A DNA stretch of 64,000 bases, taken from Gordonia sp. PDNC005 (GTDB taxonomy: Bacteria > Actinomycetota > Actinomycetes > Mycobacteriales > Mycobacteriaceae). Within the stretch, counting starts at the first letter, position 1; every line of letters starts with the position of its first letter. The notes under the pieces were generated by a model. The model had not been told where the DNA came from. It worked only from the letters and a program-made list of their open reading frames with translations, and searched no databases. The stretch spans positions 1,302,001-1,366,000 of the forward strand of contig NZ_CP070351.1 of NCBI RefSeq assembly GCF_016919385.1, given 5' to 3'. Below are positions 38,309 through 48,442 of this stretch, in pieces. Made by a program: the position numbers and the translations under genes.

Positions 38309-39193
38309 ATGGCCGACGTCCTCGAGAGGTTCGCAGATCACCTGCGGTACGAGATGGCACGAAGCGAGCACACGATTCGCGCGTACGTCGGTGACGTCCG
38401 TGGCCTGATCGCCTTCGCGGGCGCCCGCGGAGTGGAAGCGACCGACGTCGACCTGCCGTTGCTGCGCGCCTGGCTCGCCGAACACACCCGGCGAGGCGCC
38501 GCGCGGTCGAGCATCGCCCGGCAGGTGTCGTCGGCCAAGACCTTCTGCGCCTGGGCCGTCCGCGAAGGTGTCCTCGCATCGAATCCGGCCCAACGACTCC
38601 AGGCGCCCAAGGCGCATCGGACCCTCCCGCACGTCCTCGCCCCAGAAGAGGCGGCCGCGGCCGTCGGCGGGGATCCTGATCAGACAGATCCCGTCGCACT
38701 GCGCGATCGGCTGATCGTGGAACTCCTCTACTCGAGCGGTATCCGCGTCGGAGAGCTCTGCGGACTCGATCTCGCCGACGTCGACGCCGACCGCAGGGTG
38801 CTCCGCGTGATCGGTAAGGGCGACAAACAGCGCACCGTGCCCTACGGTGCGCCCGCGGAGGCGGCGCTCCGTGCGTGGCTGCGGACCGGACGTCCGGCGC
38901 TGGCGACAACGGCGTCGAAGGACGCCCTGTTGCTCGGCGTGAAAGGTGGACGGTTGGACCAGCGGATGGCGCGCAGTGTTGTGCACAAAGCGACGGACGA
39001 CGGTGACGGCGGCTCGATCGGTCCGCACGGACTGCGCCACAGTGCCGCGACCCATCTGTTGGAAGGGGGCGCGGATCTGCGGGTGGTCCAGGAACTGCTG
39101 GGACACTCGTCGCTCGCGACCACGCAGTTGTACACCCACGTCAGCGTCGAGCGGCTCCGGGCGGTGCACGATCAAGCCCATCCTCGGGCGTGA
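38309..39193 (+). CDS. xerC: Site-specific tyrosine recombinase XerC
   Basis: A 294-residue recombinase that with XerD resolves chromosome dimers at dif. The N-terminal SAM-like DNA-binding domain is about 1-90. Catalytic residues are Arg146 (SSGIRVGEL), Lys170 or Lys173 (GKGDKQR), His240 and Arg243 (HGLRH), His266 ([14 protein letters not shown]) and the nucleophile Tyr275. ATG at 38309 gives the usual XerC length. Its end overlaps the convergent M23 gene by 53 bp. Position beside rpsB matches mycobacteria. Confidence 0.94.
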   Translation: MADVLERFADHLRYEMARSEHTIRAYVGDVRGLIAFAGARGVEATDVDLPLLRAWLAEHTRRGAARSSIARQVSSAKTFCAWAVREGVLASNPAQRLQAPKAHRTLPHVLAPEEAAAAVGGDPDQTDPVALRDRLIVELLYSSGIRVGELCGLDLADVDADRRVLRVIGKGDKQRTVPYGAPAEAALRAWLRTGRPALATTASKDALLLGVKGGRLDQRMARSVVHKATDDGDGGSIGPHGLRHSAATHLLEGGADLRVVQELLGHSSLATTQLYTHVSVERLRAVHDQAHPRA

Positions 39194-39710
39194 GCGGCTT
39201 CAGTCGTACACGCAGGACGCCCAACAGTCCGAGGGGATTCAGATAGTCGGCATCATGGCCGTCGCCTCGTCGAGCACCCCAGTGCAGGCACGCGGCGGCA
39301 GAACAGTCGGGATGGCCCGCGAGAAGAACTCCGATCACTTCGCCGCGACCCACCGGATCACCCCGCCTCACCCTGGGCGTGACGGGCTCATAGGTGGTGG
39401 TGACGCCGTCGGCGTGCAGGATCGAGATCACCGGCCTGCCGCCGACTGGGCCGGCGAACTGCACCGTTCCGGCCCGCGCCGCCAGTACCGCCGCATCCGC
39501 AGGTGAGGCGAGGTCCACACCTCGATGACCGGACTCCCAGTGCCGTTCGGGCGGGTCGAACCCCCGAGTCACCGACGGGCGAGGCGCCAACGGCCAGTTG
39601 TACTGCGACTGCACGCGGGATCCGGCCGACCCGGCGGCTGTCGCGCCGACCACGACAGCGGCGATCAGACAAGCAATTACACGGCGTCCTCGCATACAAC
39701 GTCCTCGCAT
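39141..39710 (-). CDS. Exported M23-family peptidase (LytM-like)
   Basis: A 189-residue secreted protein with an Arg-rich start and a hydrophobic signal segment ([17 protein letters not shown]). The zinc-peptidase core shows [16 protein letters not shown] and CLHWGARR, where LytM proteins have HxxxD and HxH; the second histidine of HxH is not obvious, so it may be a degenerate enzyme. Two in-frame ATGs (39710 and 39695) arise from a tandem 15-bp repeat. The 3' end overlaps xerC by 53 bp. Homologue position matches Rv2891. Confidence 0.8.
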   Translation of the reverse strand: MRGRCMRGRRVIACLIAAVVVGATAAGSAGSRVQSQYNWPLAPRPSVTRGFDPPERHWESGHRGVDLASPADAAVLAARAGTVQFAGPVGGRPVISILHADGVTTTYEPVTPRVRRGDPVGRGEVIGVLLAGHPDCSAAACLHWGARRGDGHDADYLNPLGLLGVLRVRLKPLTPEDGLDRAPPGAARR

Positions 39711-39715
39711 ACAAG
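39686..39715. repeat. Tandem 15-bp repeat duplicating an ATG
   Basis: GTCCTCGCATACAAC (39686-39700) is followed directly by GTCCTCGCATACAAG (39701-39715), 14 of 15 identical. On the minus strand each copy contains ATGCGAGGA, so the M23 gene has two in-frame starts, giving [10 protein letters not shown]. Confidence 0.85.
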
Positions 39716-39780
39716 GTCAGACGCGCCGCGCCGGAGAGCGGTTCCACAACGCGCCGCCGTGAGACCAGACAGATCGGGAT

Positions 39781-39810
39781 TTGCCTGGTCGAAGCGGATC
39801 GGAGTAGTCT
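39781..39810 (+). promoter_or_regulatory. Putative rpsB promoter
   Basis: TTGCCT (39781-39786), an 18-bp spacer and TAGTCT (39805-39810), giving a start near 39817 and a leader of about 180 nt. The region 39711-39997 holds no gene. Confidence 0.45.
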
Positions 39811-39946
39811 GGCCGACGCACTCGGGTATGCCCGGGTGACTTCGCGCGCCCGCGTGACGTCCCCGCAAGGGGAGTGAAGAAGTGCCGCAGAGCGCGGTCC
39901 TGGACTACAGAGAAGTCCGGGTGCTCTGACGGCGGCGGGCGCCAGG

Positions 39947-39971
39947 GTCGGACCCAAAACGTGGGCCCGAC
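39947..39971 (+). promoter_or_regulatory. rpsB leader hairpin
   Basis: GTCGG-A-CCCA (39947-39956), loop AAACG, TGGG-C-CCGAC (39962-39971): nine pairs with one internal mismatch, ending 26 bp before the rpsB ATG. rpsB leaders bind S2 in some bacteria; whether this one does is not known. Confidence 0.45.
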
Positions 39972-39997
39972 GTCAAACTGCGAGAGAGGACCCATTC

Positions 39998-40855
39998 ATG
40001 GCTGTCGTGACCATGAAGCAGCTGCTTGACAGCGGCGCACACTTCGGACATCAGACCCGTCGCTGGAACCCGAAGATGAAGCGTTTCATCTTCACCGACC
40101 GCAACGGCATCTACATCATCGACCTGCAGCAGACGCTGTCGTTCATCGACCGCGCCTACGAGTTCGTCAAGGAGACCGTCGCCCACGGCGGCACCATCCT
40201 CTTCGTCGGCACCAAGAAGCAGGCGCAGGAGTCGATCGCCGCAGAGGCGACGCGCGTCGGCATGCCGTACGTGAACCAGCGCTGGCTCGGTGGCATGCTC
40301 ACCAACTTCCAGACCGTGCACAAGCGCCTTCAGCGTATGAAGGAGCTCGAGGCCATGGAGCAGACCGGTGGCTTCGAGGGTCGCACCAAGAAGGAAATCC
40401 TCATGCTCACGCGTGAGAAGAACAAGCTCGCTCGTACCCTCGGCGGCATTCGCGACATGGCCAAGGTCCCCTCGGCCATGTGGGTCGTCGACACCAACAA
40501 GGAGCACATCGCCGTCGGCGAGGCTCGCAAGCTGAACATCCCGGTCATCGCGATCCTGGACACCAACTGCGATCCCGACGTCGTCGATTACCCGATCCCG
40601 GCCAACGACGATGCGATCCGCAGCGCTGCTCTCCTGACGCGCGTCATCGCTTCGGCAGTGGCCGAGGGTGTGCAGGCACGTGCAGGCCAGGGTGCGGCAG
40701 ACGCCAAGCCCGAGGCAGGCGCAGAGCCGCTCGCCGAGTGGGAGCAGGATCTGCTCGCCGAGGCGACCGCACCGGCTGAGGCCGCCGCACCGGCTGAGGC
40801 CGCCGCGCCCGCGGAGGCTTCGGCCGACTCTGCCGCCGCTCCGGCTGCAGAATAA
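39998..40855 (+). CDS. rpsB: 30S ribosomal protein S2 with extended tail
   Basis: A 285-residue S2. The start [20 protein letters not shown] and the signature [14 protein letters not shown] are canonical, and the conserved core ends near residue 225. The rest is an Ala/Pro/Glu-rich tail that includes an exact tandem 18-bp duplication (40769-40786, 40787-40804) encoding APAEAA repeats. Such tails occur in actinobacterial S2. tsf follows 94 bp later, with a hairpin between. Confidence 0.97.
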   Translation: MAVVTMKQLLDSGAHFGHQTRRWNPKMKRFIFTDRNGIYIIDLQQTLSFIDRAYEFVKETVAHGGTILFVGTKKQAQESIAAEATRVGMPYVNQRWLGGMLTNFQTVHKRLQRMKELEAMEQTGGFEGRTKKEILMLTREKNKLARTLGGIRDMAKVPSAMWVVDTNKEHIAVGEARKLNIPVIAILDTNCDPDVVDYPIPANDDAIRSAALLTRVIASAVAEGVQARAGQGAADAKPEAGAEPLAEWEQDLLAEATAPAEAAAPAEAAAPAEASADSAAAPAAE

Positions 40856-40871
40856 GTCTGTGGCGTAGTGA

Positions 40872-40901
40872 CCCCGCCCCGGACATGAGTCCGCGGCGGG
40901 G
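40872..40901 (+). terminator. Hairpin between rpsB and tsf (attenuator/terminator)
   Basis: CCCCGCC-C-CGGAC (40872-40884), loop ATGA, GTCCG-C-GGCGGGG (40889-40901): twelve pairs with one C-C mismatch. No T-run follows, so it may only reduce read-through into tsf or protect the rpsB 3' end. Confidence 0.6.
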
Positions 40902-40949
40902 CCGCTCGCCTCACACCGACACAAAACTTTACGAAAGGGGCTCGCCTCA

Positions 40950-41774
40950 ATGGCGAACTACACCGCTGCGGACGTGAAGCGTCTGCGCGAACTGACCGGT
41001 TCGGGCATGCTCGACTGCAAGAACGCTCTTGCCAACAACGACGGTGACTTCGACAAGGCTGTCGAAGAGCTCCGCATCAAGGGCGCCAAGGACGTCGGCA
41101 AGCGCGCAGAGCGTTCGACGGCCGAGGGCCTGGTCGCCGCTCGTGACGGCGTGATGATCGAGATCAACAGCGAGACCGACTTCGTCGCCAAGAACGACGA
41201 GTTCCAGAAGCTGGCCGACGACGTCCTCGGCGCCGCTGCTGAGCTGCGCACCAACGACGTCGACGCGCTGCTCGCCGCACCGCTCGGTTCGGGCACGGTC
41301 GCCGAGGCAGTCGAGGCTCTCTCGGCCAAGATCGGCGAGAAGCTGGTCCTCCGCCGCGTCGCCGCATACGACGGCCAGGTGGCCGTCTACCTGCACAAGC
41401 GTGCGTCGGACCTGCCGCCGAGCGTCGGCGTTCTCGTCCAGTTCACCGGTGAGGGCGACGCCGCAGCCGAGGCTGCCCGTGGCGCCGCCATGCAGGTCGC
41501 TGCGCTGAAGGCCAAGTACGCCAGCCGTGACGAGGTTCCCGCGGAGATCGTCGCGCAGGAGCGCCACGTCGCCGAGGAGACCGCCAAGGCCGAAGGCAAG
41601 CCGGAGCAGGCCCTGCCGAAGATCGTCGAAGGTCGCGTCAACGGTTACTACAAGGACGTCGTCCTCGTGGACCAGGCATCGGTCACCGACTCGAAGAAGA
41701 CGGTCAAGGCCGTCCTCGACGAGGCCGGTGCGGCTGTCGTCGCGTTCTCGCGCTTCGAGGTCGGCCAGTCCTAG
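40950..41774 (+). CDS. tsf: Elongation factor Ts
   Basis: A 274-residue nucleotide-exchange factor for EF-Tu. The UBA-like start [20 protein letters not shown] and the EF-Tu-binding [10 protein letters not shown] motif (about 72-81) are clear, as is the C-terminal [15 protein letters not shown]. Length is the normal long bacterial form. Forms the rpsB-tsf unit, closed by the terminator at 41798. Confidence 0.97.
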   Translation: MANYTAADVKRLRELTGSGMLDCKNALANNDGDFDKAVEELRIKGAKDVGKRAERSTAEGLVAARDGVMIEINSETDFVAKNDEFQKLADDVLGAAAELRTNDVDALLAAPLGSGTVAEAVEALSAKIGEKLVLRRVAAYDGQVAVYLHKRASDLPPSVGVLVQFTGEGDAAAEAARGAAMQVAALKAKYASRDEVPAEIVAQERHVAEETAKAEGKPEQALPKIVEGRVNGYYKDVVLVDQASVTDSKKTVKAVLDEAGAAVVAFSRFEVGQS

Positions 41775-41797
41775 TCGACTGACCCACGTTTGACGAT

Positions 41798-41838
41798 CCG
41801 GCCCCGGATCCGCTGAATCTCAGCGGGCCCGGGGCCGG
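41798..41838 (+). terminator. Terminator after tsf
   Basis: Outer arms CCGGCCCCGG (41798-41807) and CCGGGGCCGG (41829-41838) enclose an inner stem CCGCTGA/TCAGCGG (41810-41816, 41820-41826): 17 pairs in all. Ends the rpsB-tsf unit; a TAAGAT -10-like element for pyrH follows at 41853-41858. Confidence 0.82.
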
Positions 41839-41895
41839 GTTCGTGCGTGCCCTAAGATAGAGAAGATTGTGTCCACTTCTTCAGCGAAGGAAAAG

Positions 41896-42636
41896 ATGAG
41901 CGACGCCGGTGTCAACGAAGACGGACGCGAGGGTTTCAGTCGGGTGCTGCTGAAGCTGGGTGGCGAGATGTTCGGCGGCGGCGGTGGAGTGGGTCTCGAT
42001 CCCGACGTGGTCGCCATGATCGCCGATCAGATCGCCGAGGTCGTCGAATCGGGTGTCCAGGTGGGCATCGTGATCGGCGGTGGCAACTTCTTCCGCGGTG
42101 CGGAGCTGCAGCAGCGTGGGCTGGACCGGTCCCGTTCGGACTACATGGGCATGCTCGGCACCGTGATGAACTGCCTGGCGCTGCAGGACTTCCTCGAGAA
42201 GCGCGGCATCACCACTCGTGTCCAGACGGCCATCACGATGGGGCAGGTCGCCGAGCCGTATCTGCCGCTGCGCGCGGTGCGTCACCTCGAGAAGGGCCGC
42301 GTGGTGATCTTCGGTGCGGGTATGGGCATGCCGTACTTCTCCACCGACACGACGGCCGCGCAGCGTGCACTCGAGATCAAGGCCGAAGCCGTCCTGATGG
42401 CGAAGGCCGTCGACGGCGTCTACTCGGACGATCCCCGCACCAACCCCGACGCGACCATGTACGACCACATCACACATCGTGAGGCCATCGAGAAAGAGCT
42501 CAAGGTGGCCGACGCGACCGCTTTCAGCCTCTGCATGGACAACAACATGCCGATTCTCGTGTTCAACCTGCTCGAACGAGGCAACATCGCACGTGCGGTC
42601 GCGGGCGAGAAGATCGGCACGCTGGTCAGCAGCTAG
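41896..42636 (+). CDS. pyrH: UMP kinase PyrH
   Basis: A 246-residue hexameric kinase phosphorylating UMP to UDP. The amino-acid-kinase core shows [32 protein letters not shown] and [18 protein letters not shown]. The ATG at 41896 has GAAGGA just upstream; an in-frame GTG at 41869 is less likely. Followed by frr 50 bp later, the usual pyrH-frr pair. Confidence 0.96.
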   Translation: MSDAGVNEDGREGFSRVLLKLGGEMFGGGGGVGLDPDVVAMIADQIAEVVESGVQVGIVIGGGNFFRGAELQQRGLDRSRSDYMGMLGTVMNCLALQDFLEKRGITTRVQTAITMGQVAEPYLPLRAVRHLEKGRVVIFGAGMGMPYFSTDTTAAQRALEIKAEAVLMAKAVDGVYSDDPRTNPDATMYDHITHREAIEKELKVADATAFSLCMDNNMPILVFNLLERGNIARAVAGEKIGTLVSS

Positions 42637-42686
42637 CCGACCACAGACCACCACTTTCGCAAGACTCGACGAAGGAACATTCGACA

Positions 42687-43244
42687 ATGATCGACGAAGC
42701 TCTGCTCGACGCCGAAGAGAAGATGGAGAAGGCCGTCACCCACGTGCGTGACGACATGGCCTCCATCCGCACCGGCCGCGCCAACCCCGCGATGTTCAAC
42801 AAAGTCGCCATCGAGTACTACGGCGCCCGCACTCCGATCACGCAGGTGGCGAGCATCAACACGCCGGAGCCACGACTCGTCGTCATCAAGCCGTACGAGG
42901 CATCGACGATGAACGACATCGAGACCGCGATCCGTAATTCGGACCTCGGTGTGAACCCGACCAACGACGGCAACGTCATCCGCGTCGCGATCCCGCAGCT
43001 CACCGAGGAGCGCCGCAAGGAGCTCGTGAAGCAGGCTCGCAACAAGGGCGAGGACGCCAAGGTCGCCATCCGCAACGTGCGCCGCAAGGCCGCGGACGAG
43101 CTCAAGCGCATCCAGAAGGACGGCGAAGCCGGCGAGGACGAGGTGGTCCGCGCCGAGAAGGAGCTCGACAAGACGACGCACACGTACACCGATTCGGTCG
43201 ACGTCCTCGTCAAGAACAAGGAAGCCGAGCTGCTCGAGGTATGA
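42687..43244 (+). CDS. frr: Ribosome recycling factor
   Basis: A 185-residue factor that with EF-G splits post-termination ribosomes. The start [19 protein letters not shown] and the motifs [12 protein letters not shown] and [16 protein letters not shown] match the family throughout. Its stop overlaps the cdsA ATG (ATGA). Length is exactly typical. Confidence 0.97.
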   Translation: MIDEALLDAEEKMEKAVTHVRDDMASIRTGRANPAMFNKVAIEYYGARTPITQVASINTPEPRLVVIKPYEASTMNDIETAIRNSDLGVNPTNDGNVIRVAIPQLTEERRKELVKQARNKGEDAKVAIRNVRRKAADELKRIQKDGEAGEDEVVRAEKELDKTTHTYTDSVDVLVKNKEAELLEV

Positions 43245-44074
43245 CGACACCGACGACGTCCAAGGCCGGACGCAACCTGCCAGCCGCGATCGGAGTCGGC
43301 GTCGGCCTCGGCGCGATGCTGATCGCAGTTCTGGCGCTCGTCCCGATGGCCTGGATCGGCGTCGTCGCGGTCGCGCTGGGCATCGCCAGCTGGGAGGTGA
43401 GCAAGCGGCTGCGGGACGGCGGGTTCGACATCGCGTTCTGGCCGTTGCTCGTCGGCGGCCAAGCCGTCATCTGGTCGTCGTGGCCGTGGGGGACCAAGGG
43501 GTCGTTCGTCGCATTCGCGGTCACCGTTCTGGTGATGATGGTCTGGAAGCTGTTCGCGCAGGGCCTGCACGACGCCCCGCAGAACTATGTCCGCGATCTG
43601 TCCTTGTCGGTGCTGGTCCTGGCGTGGCTTCCGATGCTCGCGTCGTTCGCGACCGTGATGGTGACCGAAGACCTCGGGAGGTATCGAGTCTTCACGATGA
43701 TCATCGTCGTGGTGTGCTCGGACGTCGGCGGCTATGCGGCGGGTGTGCTGTTCGGCAAGCACCCGATGGCGCCCGCGATCAGCCCGAAGAAGTCGTGGGA
43801 GGGTTTCGGCGGCTCGATCCTGTTCGGCGCCGTGGGGGCCGTCTGCTGTTCAGTGTGGCTGCTCGACACTCACTGGTGGGTCGGTCTGGCGCTCGGGCCG
43901 CTGATGGTGATCGTCGCAACCACCGGCGACCTCGTCGAATCCCAGTTCAAGCGCGACCTCGGCATCAAGGACATGGGCACCCTGCTACCCGGTCACGGCG
44001 GAATCATGGACCGGCTCGACTCACTTCTGCCGTCGGCGTTGGTGACCTGGGTGGTCCTGACTCTCCTGCTGTAG
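43241..44074 (+). CDS. cdsA: Phosphatidate cytidylyltransferase CdsA
   Basis: A 277-residue integral membrane enzyme making CDP-diacylglycerol, the precursor of phosphatidylinositol, cardiolipin and phosphatidylethanolamine. About seven to eight membrane helices, with the family signature [20 protein letters not shown] and [11 protein letters not shown] near the C-terminus. Overlaps frr by 4 bp; convergent with the LapA-like gene (14 bp apart). Confidence 0.96.
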   Translation: MTTPTTSKAGRNLPAAIGVGVGLGAMLIAVLALVPMAWIGVVAVALGIASWEVSKRLRDGGFDIAFWPLLVGGQAVIWSSWPWGTKGSFVAFAVTVLVMMVWKLFAQGLHDAPQNYVRDLSLSVLVLAWLPMLASFATVMVTEDLGRYRVFTMIIVVVCSDVGGYAAGVLFGKHPMAPAISPKKSWEGFGGSILFGAVGAVCCSVWLLDTHWWVGLALGPLMVIVATTGDLVESQFKRDLGIKDMGTLLPGHGGIMDRLDSLLPSALVTWVVLTLLL

Positions 44075-44088
44075 CGGATAGCTCCTGG

Positions 44089-44448
44089 TCAGCGCGTCGT
44101 TCGCTTGAGCGCCCGCTTGAGTTGAAACAGTCGAGCGCCGCTCAGGAGCGCTGTGATGAGTGCACCGCAGATCGCAGCGATCAGGAGCCCGACGCCGATG
44201 GGGACGTCTGCGGTCAACGTGAAGAAGTGGATGGCCTGGGAGCCGGTGTTCTGCAGGATGAACACCAGAAGCAGAATTGTGATCAGCACGCCGATGATCC
44301 AGCCCGCGTACGTCGCTCGGGTTCGAGTGTGCGCGACTTCGTCCGCCGGCGCCTGCACCTGGTCCGGGACGGGCGGCATCGCCTCGGGAGCCTGGTCGAC
44401 TTCGGGCTCGTACTGCGATGAGCCCCCGTTCATTTCTGGTGTGCTCAT
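44089..44448 (-). CDS. LapA-domain two-helix membrane protein
   Basis: A 119-residue protein with a Pro/Glu/Ala-rich cytoplasmic N-terminus (about 50 residues) and two membrane helices (about 52-66 and 81-101), then a basic end (RLFQLKRALKRTTR). The pattern VFILQNTGSQAIHFF is that of the LapA family. The ATG at 44448 fits; the frame upstream is a shadow of rlmN. Divergent from rlmN (30 bp). Function in actinobacteria not established. Confidence 0.82.
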   Translation of the reverse strand: MSTPEMNGGSSQYEPEVDQAPEAMPPVPDQVQAPADEVAHTRTRATYAGWIIGVLITILLLVFILQNTGSQAIHFFTLTADVPIGVGLLIAAICGALITALLSGARLFQLKRALKRTTR

Positions 44449-44478
44449 ACCACAAGCATGCCATGAGATGATGACTGT

Positions 44479-45585
44479 ATGACTTCTCTGCCGCTCGTGT
44501 TCGACGCGCCCAAGCGTGGGCTTCCGCCGAAGCACTTCGCCGATCTCGACGACGCCGGACGAATCGAGGCCGTCACCGGGCTCGGTCTGCCGAAATTCCG
44601 GGCGAACCAGCTGGCCAAGCAGTACTACGGTCGCCTGACGGGCGACGTCACGGAGATGACGGACCTGCCCGCAGACAAGCGTGACGCGGTCGGCGAGGCG
44701 CTCTTCCCGACGTTGATGACACCTGTCAGGCACGTGGCGTGCGACGACGAGTCGACCCGCAAGACCCTGTGGCGACTGCACGACGGCACGCTCTTGGAAT
44801 CAGTCCTGATGCGTTACAGCGACCGCACCACGCTGTGCATCTCCTCACAGGCCGGCTGCGGTATGGCGTGCCCGTTCTGTGCCACGGGACAGGGCGGTCT
44901 TGACCGGAACCTGTCGACCGCGGAGATCGTCGATCAGGTGCGGGCCGCGGCGCGGGCCACCCGCGACGGTGACCTCGGAGAGCCGGGGCGCCTGTCGAAC
45001 ATCGTGTTCATGGGCATGGGCGAGCCGCTCGCCAACTACAGGCGTGTTGTCGACGCGGTCCGGAAGATCACGTCGCCCGCGCCGGAGGGTTTCGGCATCT
45101 CCCAGCGACACGTCACCGTCTCGACTGTCGGCCTTGCACCCGCGATCCGGCGTCTCGCAGACGAAGGGCTGTCGGTCACGCTCGCCGTCTCGCTGCACAC
45201 CCCGGACGACGAGCTCCGCGACACCCTCGTCCCGGTGAACAACCGCTGGTCGGTGGCCGAGGTGCTGTCGGCGGCACGCTACTACGCGGACCAGACGGGC
45301 CGTCGCGTATCGATCGAGTACGCCTTGATCCGCGACGTGAACGATCAGCCGTGGCGCGCGGACATGCTGGGGGAGAAGCTGCGTCGCACGCTCGGCTCGC
45401 TTGCGCACGTCAACCTGATCCCGCTCAACCCGACCCCGGGTTCGGAATGGGACGCGAGCCCGCGGCACGTCCAGGACGAGTTCGTCCGCCGCGTCCGCGA
45501 ACAGGGGATCTCCTGCACCGTGCGCGACACCCGCGGGCAAGAGATCGCCGCTGCATGCGGCCAGCTCGCCGCCGACGAACGCTGA
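44479..45585 (+). CDS. rlmN: Dual-specificity 23S rRNA/tRNA adenine-C2 methyltransferase RlmN
   Basis: A 368-residue radical-SAM enzyme methylating A2503 of 23S rRNA and A37 of some tRNAs. The iron-sulfur motif CGMACPFC (CxxxCxxC) is near residue 126, with GMGEPLANY and [20 protein letters not shown] downstream; the resolving cysteine is probably in [11 protein letters not shown]. Ends at the bidirectional terminator at 45603. Confidence 0.96.
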   Translation: MTSLPLVFDAPKRGLPPKHFADLDDAGRIEAVTGLGLPKFRANQLAKQYYGRLTGDVTEMTDLPADKRDAVGEALFPTLMTPVRHVACDDESTRKTLWRLHDGTLLESVLMRYSDRTTLCISSQAGCGMACPFCATGQGGLDRNLSTAEIVDQVRAAARATRDGDLGEPGRLSNIVFMGMGEPLANYRRVVDAVRKITSPAPEGFGISQRHVTVSTVGLAPAIRRLADEGLSVTLAVSLHTPDDELRDTLVPVNNRWSVAEVLSAARYYADQTGRRVSIEYALIRDVNDQPWRADMLGEKLRRTLGSLAHVNLIPLNPTPGSEWDASPRHVQDEFVRRVREQGISCTVRDTRGQEIAAACGQLAADER

Positions 45586-45602
45586 GCTGCGGACACCAGA
45601 AA

Positions 45603-45637
45603 AACGATCGCCCACCTCGATGAGGTGGGCGATCGTT
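45603..45637. terminator. Bidirectional terminator between rlmN and the DUF2631 gene
   Basis: AACGATCGCCCACCTC (45603-45618) pairs perfectly with GAGGTGGGCGATCGTT (45622-45637) over 16 bp with a 3-base loop. An A-run before and GTTGT after allow termination from both convergent genes. Confidence 0.9.
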
Positions 45638-45654
45638 GTTGTATGCGGGGTGCG

Positions 45655-45918
45655 CTAGCGTCGCCAGGCGCCCTTCTTCGGGATCATCTTGAAGCCCGCG
45701 TAACCGATGAGGACGACGGCGAATCCGATGAGGAAGATGTCCTCGACGTGGCCGATGTGGTTGCCCTTCAGCATCGCGAGGCAGATGAGTCCGGAGACGA
45801 ACGCGGCGATCGCGTACGTGCGCGGTGCGGTGCCGTGCCAGCCGAAGCGGGCCGACGGTGCATCGGCGGGCTCACGGACCCAGCCGGTATCGATCGCCTG
45901 GACCTCAGTACTTGCCAC
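45655..45918 (-). CDS. DUF2631 small membrane protein
   Basis: An 87-residue protein with two membrane helices (about 35-50 and 60-75) and a basic end (KMIPKKGAWRR). GTG at 45918 was preferred because AAGGAG then lies about 7 bases upstream; GTG at 45924 is too close to that site. Convergent with rlmN and divergent from dxr (82 bp between starts). It matches a small actinobacterial family of unknown function. Confidence 0.78.
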   Translation of the reverse strand: MASTEVQAIDTGWVREPADAPSARFGWHGTAPRTYAIAAFVSGLICLAMLKGNHIGHVEDIFLIGFAVVLIGYAGFKMIPKKGAWRR

Positions 45919-46000
45919 GTCCACTCCTTATGACAGCCGGTAGTAGTTCGGGGTAAGCATAACCCGTGCCGGTGACGGAACAGGCACCCGGTGCGCGACA

Positions 46001-47170
46001 ATGTCAGGCGTGACGACACGTGTGCTGATCCTCGGATCGACAGGCTCCATCGGTACCCAGGCGTTGGAGGTGATCGACGAGCATCCGGAACTGTTCGAGG
46101 TGGTCGGACTCGGCGCGGGCGGCGGCAACCTGGACCTGCTGGAACGCCAGGTGGCTGCGACCGGGCTCGCCGCTTCCCGGATCGCGGTCGCCGACCCGGC
46201 CGCGGCCGGTGCCCTGGCTGATCGGATCGGTGGAGGCGTCCTCGCAGGCGACGACGCGATGGTCCGTCTCATCGAGTCGGTGGAGGCAGACGTCGTGCTG
46301 AACGGCGTGGTCGGAGCGATCGGGCTGCGCCCGAGCCTCGCCGCGCTCGAATCGGGCGCTCGGCTGGCGTTGGCGAACAAGGAGTCGTTGGTCGCGGGCG
46401 GGGCATTGGTCCTCGACGCCGCGGCCCCGGGCCAGATCGTCCCCGTCGACTCCGAGCATTCGGCGATCGCGCAGTGCCTGCGCGGCGGATCGGCGACGGA
46501 GGTCGACCGACTGGTGCTCACCGCGTCGGGCGGCCCGTTCCGCGGTTGGACCGCGGAGCAGGTGGCGAATGTGACTCCCGAACAGGCGGGCAAGCATCCC
46601 ACGTGGTCCATGGGGCCGATGATCACATTGAACTCGGCGACCCTGGTCAACAAGGCGCTCGAGGTGATCGAGGCGCATCTGCTGTTCGATGTGCCGTACG
46701 ACCGGATCGACGTAACTGTGCATCCGCAGTCGATCGTGCACTCGATGGTGACGTTCGTCGACGGCGCGACCATCGCGAAGGCGTCGCCGCCTAGCATGAA
46801 GCTGCCGATCGCTCTCGCGCTCGGCTGGCCGAATCGGGTGCCGGGCAGCTCGGCGGCCTGCGACTGGTCGCAGGCGTCGGCGTGGACGTTCGAGCCGGTC
46901 GACGACGTCGTCTTCCCGGCGATCACGCTGGCCCGACAGGCCGGAACCGCCGGCGGCAGTCTGACCGCGATCTTCAACGCCGCCAACGAGGTCGCGGCCG
47001 ACGGCTTCTTCGCGGGCCGCATCTCGTTCCCGAGGATCGTCGGCGTCGTCGCGGACGTGCTGGCCGACGCGGACGAGTGGACCTCGCGGCCGGGTACTCT
47101 GGACGAGGTCCTGGCAGCGGACCGGTGGGCACGCGAACGCGCTGCCGTGCTGGTCGCCGCTGCCTCCTAG
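46001..47170 (+). CDS. dxr: 1-deoxy-D-xylulose 5-phosphate reductoisomerase
   Basis: A 389-residue NADPH enzyme making 2-C-methyl-D-erythritol 4-phosphate, the first committed MEP-pathway step. NADPH loop [18 protein letters not shown], metal/substrate motifs [28 protein letters not shown] and MSKxx-like [18 protein letters not shown] (given in part: [15 protein letters not shown]). Followed by the rip1-like and ispG genes, the standard actinobacterial dxr-rip-ispG cluster. Confidence 0.96.
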   Translation: MSGVTTRVLILGSTGSIGTQALEVIDEHPELFEVVGLGAGGGNLDLLERQVAATGLAASRIAVADPAAAGALADRIGGGVLAGDDAMVRLIESVEADVVLNGVVGAIGLRPSLAALESGARLALANKESLVAGGALVLDAAAPGQIVPVDSEHSAIAQCLRGGSATEVDRLVLTASGGPFRGWTAEQVANVTPEQAGKHPTWSMGPMITLNSATLVNKALEVIEAHLLFDVPYDRIDVTVHPQSIVHSMVTFVDGATIAKASPPSMKLPIALALGWPNRVPGSSAACDWSQASAWTFEPVDDVVFPAITLARQAGTAGGSLTAIFNAANEVAADGFFAGRISFPRIVGVVADVLADADEWTSRPGTLDEVLAADRWARERAAVLVAAAS

Positions 47171-47196
47171 CCTGACGACGACTGGAGTGAACACGA

Positions 47197-48405
47197 GTGA
47201 GTTATGTGCTCGGCGTGGTGGCGTTCGCCCTCGCGCTGCTGACCTCCATCGCCTGGCACGAGTTGGGGCATCATCTCGCGGCGAAGGCCACCGGGATGAA
47301 AGTCCGGCGATTCTTCGTCGGCTTCGGCCCCACCGTCTGGTCCACCCGCTTCGGTGAGACCGAGTACGGCCTGAAAGCGATCCCGCTCGGCGGGTTCTGC
47401 GACATCGCAGGGATGACGCCGCACGACGAGATGTCGGTGATCGATCAGCCCCGTGCCATGTACAAGCAGGCCACGTGGAAACGACTCGTCGTGCTCATCG
47501 CCGGGCCGCTGCAGAACTTCATCCTGGGCTTCGTCCTGATCGTGATCGTCGCTCTGGCGTGGGGACTGCCGGTCCTCGGTGACAAGCCGGTGCACGTCGC
47601 CGAGATCTCGTGCGTCGCGCCGACCACGGATGCGAACGGCAAGCCCGTCCCGTGCACCGGATCAGCTCCCGCGGTCGATGCGGGACTGCGGACCGGTGAT
47701 CAGATCATCGCCGTCGACGGCTCATCGATCTCCGACTCGACCGACATGATCGAGAAGGTCCGCGACGTGCAGGGGTCCACCGTGCTGACTGTCGAGCGCG
47801 ACGGGGAACGCACCGACGTGACGATCCCGGTGTCCCAAGTGCAGCGGATGGCGAAGAACCCGGACGGCACGCTGATGCCCGTCACGGTCGGCGCCATCGG
47901 GGTGACACTCGACAACACACTCGACAACCACTACGACATCGGATCGGTCTGGGGAGGCGCGGTCTCGTTCACCGGCGACATGATCGTAGAGACGGTTAAG
48001 TCGCTCGCCTCGCTGCCGACCAAGATCGGGTCGCTGTGGACTGCAGTCACCGGTGGGGAGCGCGCCGTGGACAGTCCGATGAGCGTGGTCGGCGCGTCGC
48101 GCATCGGTGGTGAGGTTGTCGAGATGGGTCTATGGAACGTCTTCTTCCTGCTGCTGCTGAGCATCAACTTCTTCCTCGGGGCGTTCAACCTGGTGCCGCT
48201 GCTGCCGTTGGACGGCGGGCACATGCTGATCGCCCTGTACGAGAAGTTCCGCAATCTGATTCGGCGGGCCCTCGGCAGGGCCGACGGTCCGCCGGTCGAC
48301 TACGTGAAGCTGCTCCCGCTCACCTATGCCGTGGTGGCAGTGATGGGCGCCTTCATGGTGCTCACTGTGACGGCCGACATCATCAATCCGATCCGGCTCG
48401 GCTGA
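47197..48405 (+). CDS. rip1: Site-2 membrane zinc protease (Rip1/RseP-like)
   Basis: A 402-residue intramembrane metalloprotease that cleaves anti-sigma factors and other membrane substrates. Active-site HELGH with His21, Glu22, His25 is in the first membrane helix, and the second zinc motif [14 protein letters not shown] is near residue 335. A PDZ domain lies at about 145-230 ([16 protein letters not shown]). Position between dxr and ispG is the same as for mycobacterial Rip1. Confidence 0.95.
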   Translation: MSYVLGVVAFALALLTSIAWHELGHHLAAKATGMKVRRFFVGFGPTVWSTRFGETEYGLKAIPLGGFCDIAGMTPHDEMSVIDQPRAMYKQATWKRLVVLIAGPLQNFILGFVLIVIVALAWGLPVLGDKPVHVAEISCVAPTTDANGKPVPCTGSAPAVDAGLRTGDQIIAVDGSSISDSTDMIEKVRDVQGSTVLTVERDGERTDVTIPVSQVQRMAKNPDGTLMPVTVGAIGVTLDNTLDNHYDIGSVWGGAVSFTGDMIVETVKSLASLPTKIGSLWTAVTGGERAVDSPMSVVGASRIGGEVVEMGLWNVFFLLLLSINFFLGAFNLVPLLPLDGGHMLIALYEKFRNLIRRALGRADGPPVDYVKLLPLTYAVVAVMGAFMVLTVTADIINPIRLG

Positions 48406-48442
48406 CGTTCGCGGCCAGGCGGGAGTCGGTAGACTCGGAGGC

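Noticed and set aside
39141..39193. Overlap of the M23 gene and xerC as evidence that one is false
   Set aside because: Both have clear family motifs upstream of the overlap; a 53-bp convergent overlap is unusual but possible.
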